From NCBI GenBank assembly GCA_017654935.2, contig CM065706.1, forward strand, positions 17,462,452 to 17,526,451: a stretch of 64,000 nt of DNA. The letters run 5' to 3'. Below are positions 59,307 to 64,000 of the stretch, piece after piece. Positions within the stretch are counted from its first letter, which is position 1, and each line of letters starts with the position of its first letter. Under the pieces are notes generated by a model, which saw nothing but the letters and a program-made list of their open reading frames with translations, searched no databases and was not told the origin of the DNA. This DNA is from Phymorhynchus buccinoides. Lineage: Eukaryota > Mollusca > Gastropoda > Neogastropoda > Raphitomidae. The translations under genes were made by a program, and so were the position numbers.

Positions 59307-60239
59307 CCAAATAAGCCAGGAAGAGTTATTTCCGAATATGGCCTATTGACAGAAGAAGAGAGCTCAGTTAGCGGCAGTTATTGAAGCGCACATAGATGGT
59401 GATGATGATAGTGGTGAGGAGTTAGATGATGAAAACTTACCTTTGTTCTACACTCAACCTAGTTTTGAGTGGATTGGAAGCAATCATACCCCAGTAGCCA
59501 CTCAAATCCACAAGCCAATCTAGCACGTTCATCCCATTCACAGATCTGCTTTCCTTGCGGATTTGTCCGAAAAATATGTTTTGAGACCTCTGATTATCAG
59601 AGATGAGATTTTTTCCTCCTTTTTGATAGCCCCAGAGGTCATTTTTGAGATCAGTGTAAATCAATTGAGAAACTTGGGGGTGGGTGTTAGGTTTTGTGTT
59701 GAATCGTAAGTGTGGCAAGACATTTTCTTCTTCATCGGTTCATTCTCGTTTCCAGTTTCTGCTTGGGGCTGCCAAGACTGCTCTATTTATCATTACTTTG
59801 CAGTTGGCAACACTGAAATCGGAAGTTATTCATTTGCTGATGAAACCTACTCCGGGCCACGGACCCCTGGCTTCTTTTTTCCTCTTTGGTTTTCTGAGAA
59901 TCTCATCTCTGATTATGCTATTACAGTCAGCAACAAAAAATTCTGCATTTCCGCTGAACGAGTGCGAAGAAAAGAAGAAGAATTTGAAAGAAGGCGTTGT
60001 GTTTAAACCGCACTTGGCACTGTCGTCAGCTATCCACGCTAGTGATGTCCCTTGAATTGTTACTTCCGCTCAGTTCACTTCCTGTTTACTATAGCGCCTT
60101 TTTGTAGGTGCGATCGCAGTTATGCCGAAAAAACAACACGTAAGTGCCGATGTGTAATATCGCCGCTCCCTCCCTCTCAACCAGGCAGTTGTCGATGTTG
60201 GGTTTGGACGGGAAGTTTGCAGTGTGACAAAAGTACCAA
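59307..60239. other. Intron sequence with a degenerate coding-like stretch
   Basis: 59350-59470 has an acidic open run (HIDGDDDSGEELDDEN) like a transposase N-terminus. Frames at 59684-60055 look partly coding but contain no recognised domain and are interrupted. Probably transposon-derived. Confidence 0.3.
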
Positions 60240-60354
60240 CAGTATCGAAAAATTCTGGTGGAAGGATTTCTTGGCTGGCAAAATTACAAAGATGCCTGAA
60301 ATTACTGATTTCAGAGCTTGAGATTACTGACAGTGAAGATTTGGGGTAAACAGG
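60240..60354. mobile_element. Orphan right end of a family B element
   Basis: 'cctgaaattactgatttcag', 'gattactgacagtgaagattt' and the terminal ggggtaaacaggtctg match the right ends at 14317 and 57795 in order. The corresponding left end was not found. 60355-60760 is plain intron. Confidence 0.45.
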
Positions 60355-60760
60355 TCTGCATTCAGATGAAGCCCACTTCCAACAGCCACTACATTAAAGT
60401 TCATTTCTTGGATCAGGATCAGGACATTTTAGGACAACCAGGGACCTACACCGGTCCCCGTGAACTTTTCGGGAAATTTCACTTTCCTCACTTTTCTCTG
60501 TGTTCTCGGGTTTTTTTAAAAGTTGTGCTTTGGGGTTTTGTGTGTGTGCTGAAAATCGATTCCTTGCAAAGCATTTCATACAGCATGTTTGTTGTTTTTA
60601 GGTAAGGCCAGTATGGATTTCACTATTTGAAAGGATACATTTATCCTTTGTTGTCATTGACCCATCTCATTTTGTTTTTCAAGTGAGAATGATGATGCAC
60701 TGGAGAAACCCATTATTCTCTGTATATAGTGGCTAATTCATGTTTTCTGTGGTTTTATAG

Positions 60761-63700
60761 GTGAGACCCATGAGCAGCAGCACTCAGGGGGGGCGACGCG
60801 TGGTGATGCTGCCAGGCAGTGCAGCGGGCAGAGGCATCAACATCGTTCACCCTGCACCCACCACCCTCTCCCCTTCAACCTTCTCCTCCTCCGGCGCTGC
60901 CCCGGTCAGGTACCAGCTGATCTCCAAGGCGGACGGCACTCGCATCCTGACCCAGATCACCGCCTCTCCTTCCTCCCCTCCTCCCCCATCCAGCTCGGTG
61001 CGCGTGGCCTTGGAGGGAGGGGAAGGGGGCACCCGCCTGGTCAGCATCTCCTCCCCGTCCCGCTCGGCGCACGAAGTGGCGGACACTGTGGGCTTTCCCG
61101 GCTCCCTGACCACAATCTCACCTTCGGCTAGCTCCATGGTGGGCACCCCTCTGCTGGAGGCGCGCAGCAGCAACATCCGGGCGTCCATTGTGGACTCTGT
61201 CATCACCTCGAGCCACACCTCCACTACCCCCATCATCATCTCCCCGCCTGCGGGGAGCGCGGAAACCAAACCCATCACGGTGTCCGCTTCTTCCCCGGCT
61301 GTGAACACGGTCCTGGCCCAGCCCGAGCAGCCCTCACACCCCAGTCAGGCCAGCCATCTGGACTCGGACCCCGGGGCTGGGAGATCTTCTTCCCCTCCTC
61401 TGCTGGACATCCGCCATCATCTGACGTACCGCTCAGAGCCTGTGCTGGGTGCCGCTCCTGAGCCTGCCAAAGAGCCTGAACCCGTGGAAGATGAAGTGCT
61501 GTCGGAGAACGAAGCTGAGCTGGACCTGGTCGGCCTGGCCGACTCGGACTGGAAGCGGGCCAAGCCGAGCGGCCCCACTCCCCGCGGAGCCAAGCGGGGC
61601 AGAGGGCGAGGGGGCAGAGGCAGAGGTCGGGGCAGAGGCAAAGGTCGGGGTAAAGGTCGAGGAATGGCCAAGATAGCGCCAAGTCTCCTGGCTGCTGAAG
61701 AAATGTTGCCCAACCCCACTGTGGTGAGGACTGTACAACTGGTAGGAGAGGCTGCGGGGCTGCCGCAGGCCACCTTCCCTTCAGGGGACCCCGCTTCTGC
61801 CGATAGCCAGGACAACACAGACAGCAGCTCCTCCTTGCTCCGGGAAATGCCTGCTTCAGAAGTGGTGTCCGAGGAATCCGTGGACATGGAGGTGAGCGAC
61901 AACAGCCAGAACATGTACAGCCCACAGAAATCCTCTGACATGGAGGCAACAACCCCCAACGCCAGCGTGGTCACTGAGGCGGTGCAGTCCATAGAGCTGG
62001 GGTCCGGGGGTGCCCTATATGCCTCTTCCCAGGTGGAGCAGGACCAATTTGGCAGTGCCCCCAGCTATGAGGAGGTGCAGGACATGTCCATGGAGGTGGT
62101 GGAGCAGGAGGTGGTCACCTCGGAACTGCCTCTGGTTGAGGAGGAGGTCACTGTGGGCGAAGAAGTGGTAGAATCCACCCCTCTCCAAGAGATTGTCCCA
62201 ATGAGCGAAATATTGGAAGAGAACAGTGTCCAAGTGGTTCAGGAAGACTTTGACACAGGCAGGAAGGGCAGGAGGCGCAGGTCGGGGGGCCAGAGCCCTC
62301 GCAGAAGCAGAAAGTCATCTGGCTCTTCCAGTCTGAGCCCTAGAGGGAGAAGAAAGTCTTCAGCAACTGCCGCAGAGGACACTACTACAGAAAGCATGGA
62401 GGTTGAAGCATCAGCGTTGCAATCAAGCCTTGTGTCGAGTCCCTTCGCTTCTCCTGTCAGAGGTAGCCCTCACAAATCCCCGGCTGCTTCCCCAACTACT
62501 GGTAGTCCCTTGAAATCCCCAGCTGTTTCTGCTGCCGAGGGAGAGAGCCCTGCCGCATCTCCGGTGCACTCTCCAGCAAAAAGTCCACGAAAATCCCCCT
62601 ACTCCTCCCCTACTAGGAAGTCGCCCCAGGCCTCTCCTACGAGAATGACGAGCAAGTCTCCTCATGGATCTCCCACCAGAGTGACTGTGCAGTCTCCAGG
62701 GCAAGATAGCCCTGTCAAGTCCCCTGTGTCGTCCCCTCAGAGACTGCAGCCTGTGTATGAAGCTGTGGAGGGACAGATGGAAACGGTGGTTGAATCGGAA
62801 GTAAAGGCCAGTGCTGAAACATCAGAACTGACTACTACACAGGAGGAAAAATACATGGGTGAGGGACCTGGAACCAGCAGTGCCAAGAACGATGAGGACT
62901 TAGATACGGAACAACCTGAGAAAATCATTCCACCTCCTAAAAAGAGAGGTCGCAAGCGACAGCTTTCACGCAGAAGCAGACAACAGACGGATGAAGTTGT
63001 TCTATTGGCACCTCTTGAGAATGAACAGCTCTCCTTGAATAAAATCCAGAATGTTGATGAACAAGAGACAGCCGAACGGATCGTTTCCATCCCATCCCCA
63101 TTGCTGACTGCCAGACCCAGTGCATCTTCTGAGCTCGCTTCGACTTCAACAAATGATCCTTCTCAAGAGAATGCGCCTGTGGTACCTGACCAAGTTGAGG
63201 AACAGAGTGTAGGTCTCGCAGAACCTGGACCATCCTCACACCCAGCAGAGAATGTGTCAACCCAAGATGCTGAATCGGTGCTGCCCCAGCCACAGGCAGA
63301 CTGCCCAGACCTCTGTCAATCTACTGTCCATCAGGAAGTTTCAGAACTTGACGATAGCAAGGCTGCGCCTGTAACTGCATCGGGAAAAGGGAGGAAGCGG
63401 CGGGGACGTCAGAGCAAAGGAAGGAAACAGAAACCACAACCTGCCAGCATGGGCCAGGAGATTGAGTTGCCTGCAGAATCGGGTTTGCCTTCAGAGGAAA
63501 AAATTGACATCCCACCCATGGACCTGGAAACTTCAGCAGAGGCGCCTGTGGATGACAGCATGCAGCAAGATGTGGAAAAAGCCAATCAAGCAACAGTGGA
63601 GCCCTTTCTAGAATCTGTGAATATGACAGATGCAACAGTAGAAGAAATGCCCCTGCCAGTTTCGCCAGTGACACCAAAAAAGAGACGAGGAGGGTGGCGT

Positions 63701-64000
63701 TCTAAAAGAGGTAGTGTGGAGAAAACTTCTGAAGTGAAGTCAGTTGCGGAAGACAGGAAGCAGATGACAGAGGTAACAGCTATTTCTGATAATCTGTCCT
63801 CTGAGGATGGAACCCCAGCTGTTGATGCGAGTCAAGCACTGACATCAGTGGCAAATGACACGGATTCCTCTGTGGACAGAACAGGGGACTTGCAGCAAGA
63901 TGTGGCTGAAGAGGCAGTTGTAGCTGAACCCAGCTCCCAGGGTGAGGTAGAACCCTCCACATCAACACCAATAGTGCTCACTCCAAGTCGTCAGCAGCCA
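60761..64000 (+). CDS. USPL1: USPL1-like, tail exon running off the window (RG box, SP repeats, basic clusters)
   Basis: Acceptor ttctgtggttttatag, entry phase 0; open for 1,080 codons to the last base, so both the exon and the gene continue. Content in order: V-R-P-M-S-S-S-T-Q-G-G; Ser/Pro-rich text; an RG/KG box at 61592-61664 (RGRGRGGRGRGRGRGKGRG); acidic V/E-rich sequence (62080-62230); an RS/RRR-rich stretch (62265-62360); about fifteen Ser-Pro repeats with K-S-P/A-S-P (62438-62735); and basic AT-hook-like clusters KKRGRKR (62938), GRKRRGR (63390) and KKRRGGW (63676) separated by acidic sequence. No folded domain is recognised. The clusters resemble nuclear-localisation or DNA/RNA-binding patches, and Ser-Pro sites suggest proline-directed phosphorylation; both are inference. 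Confidence 0.85.
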   Translation, partial: MRPMSSSTQGGRRVVMLPGSAAGRGINIVHPAPTTLSPSTFSSSGAAPVRYQLISKADGTRILTQITASPSSPPPPSSSVRVALEGGEGGTRLVSISSPSRSAHEVADTVGFPGSLTTISPSASSMVGTPLLEARSSNIRASIVDSVITSSHTSTTPIIISPPAGSAETKPITVSASSPAVNTVLAQPEQPSHPSQASHLDSDPGAGRSSSPPLLDIRHHLTYRSEPVLGAAPEPAKEPEPVEDEVLSENEAELDLVGLADSDWKRAKPSGPTPRGAKRGRGRGGRGRGRGRGKGRGKGRGMAKIAPSLLAAEEMLPNPTVVRTVQLVGEAAGLPQATFPSGDPASADSQDNTDSSSSLLREMPASEVVSEESVDMEVSDNSQNMYSPQKSSDMEATTPNASVVTEAVQSIELGSGGALYASSQVEQDQFGSAPSYEEVQDMSMEVVEQEVVTSELPLVEEEVTVGEEVVESTPLQEIVPMSEILEENSVQVVQEDFDTGRKGRRRRSGGQSPRRSRKSSGSSSLSPRGRRKSSATAAEDTTTESMEVEASALQSSLVSSPFASPVRGSPHKSPAASPTTGSPLKSPAVSAAEGESPAASPVHSPAKSPRKSPYSSPTRKSPQASPTRMTSKSPHGSPTRVTVQSPGQDSPVKSPVSSPQRLQPVYEAVEGQMETVVESEVKASAETSELTTTQEEKYMGEGPGTSSAKNDEDLDTEQPEKIIPPPKKRGRKRQLSRRSRQQTDEVVLLAPLENEQLSLNKIQNVDEQETAERIVSIPSPLLTARPSASSELASTSTNDPSQENAPVVPDQVEEQSVGLAEPGPSSHPAENVSTQDAESVLPQPQADCPDLCQSTVHQEVSELDDSKAAPVTASGKGRKRRGRQSKGRKQKPQPASMGQEIELPAESGLPSEEKIDIPPMDLETSAEAPVDDSMQQDVEKANQATVEPFLESVNMTDATVEEMPLPVSPVTPKKRRGGWRSKRGSVEKTSEVKSVAEDRKQMTEVTAISDNLSSEDGTPAVDASQALTSVANDTDSSVDRTGDLQQDVAEEAVVAEPSSQGEVEPSTSTPIVLTPSRQQP

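Noticed and set aside
60847..61992. Several long minus-strand frames opposite the USPL1 tail exon
   Set aside because: They are shadows of a GC-rich plus-strand coding exon whose frame, acceptor and phase fit the gene.

Overview
This is animal nuclear DNA. Genes are split by GT-AG introns, the base composition is AT-rich, long CT/GA and CA microsatellites are everywhere, and most of the window is transposable elements. A tRNA-derived SINE whose body contains 'ataaaccgaggtcccgtgt' resembles SINEs I associate with marine gastropods. A gastropod mollusc is therefore my best guess, as an inference from repeats and gene content; no species can be named.

Two host genes are clear. On the minus strand at 2821-3462 there is a single-exon coding region for a RITA1-like protein (RBPJ-interacting and tubulin-associated; Notch pathway), with two VDETLF...APW motifs and an FWAP motif. 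On the plus strand, from 31525 to beyond the right edge of the window, lies a large multi-exon gene for a USPL1-like SUMO isopeptidase. Seven coding exons can be placed (31525-31647, 32077-36327, 38326-38678, 42068-42228, 46551-46829, 48231-49225, 60761-64000+). They share consistent splice phases and carry the N-terminal Cys-rich finger, the catalytic Cys, His and Asp, and the two CxxC pairs of the C98 peptidase fold. The visible protein exceeds 3,100 residues, far longer than the roughly 1,090 residues of human USPL1. The extra length is low-complexity: an acidic, Q/S/E-rich insert of about 1,300 residues between the finger and the catalytic Cys, and a long tail with RG boxes, SP repeats and basic clusters. 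The start of the gene was not found.

The rest is repeats. From about 3.8 to 18.5 kb lies a dense group of DNA transposons, many bounded by TTAA. The most striking structure is a nest at 8493-14373. A roughly 244-bp TTAA element is split by a 1-kb element and by a 4.6-kb element with a 6-bp target duplication. The 4.6-kb element contains a 2.26-kb piggyBac, which contains a SINE flanked by a 7-bp duplication. At 28.4-30.4 kb is a 2-kb minisatellite with a 70/74-bp unit. The USPL1 introns hold a LINE RNase H fragment, further TTAA elements, hAT-like MITEs, SINEs, and in the 11.5-kb sixth intron a probable 6.85-kb TIR element with others nested in it.

Between 6.9 and 28 kb there are a few exon-like open segments (6950, 21748, 23597, 27789) that could not be joined into a gene; they are listed at low confidence.
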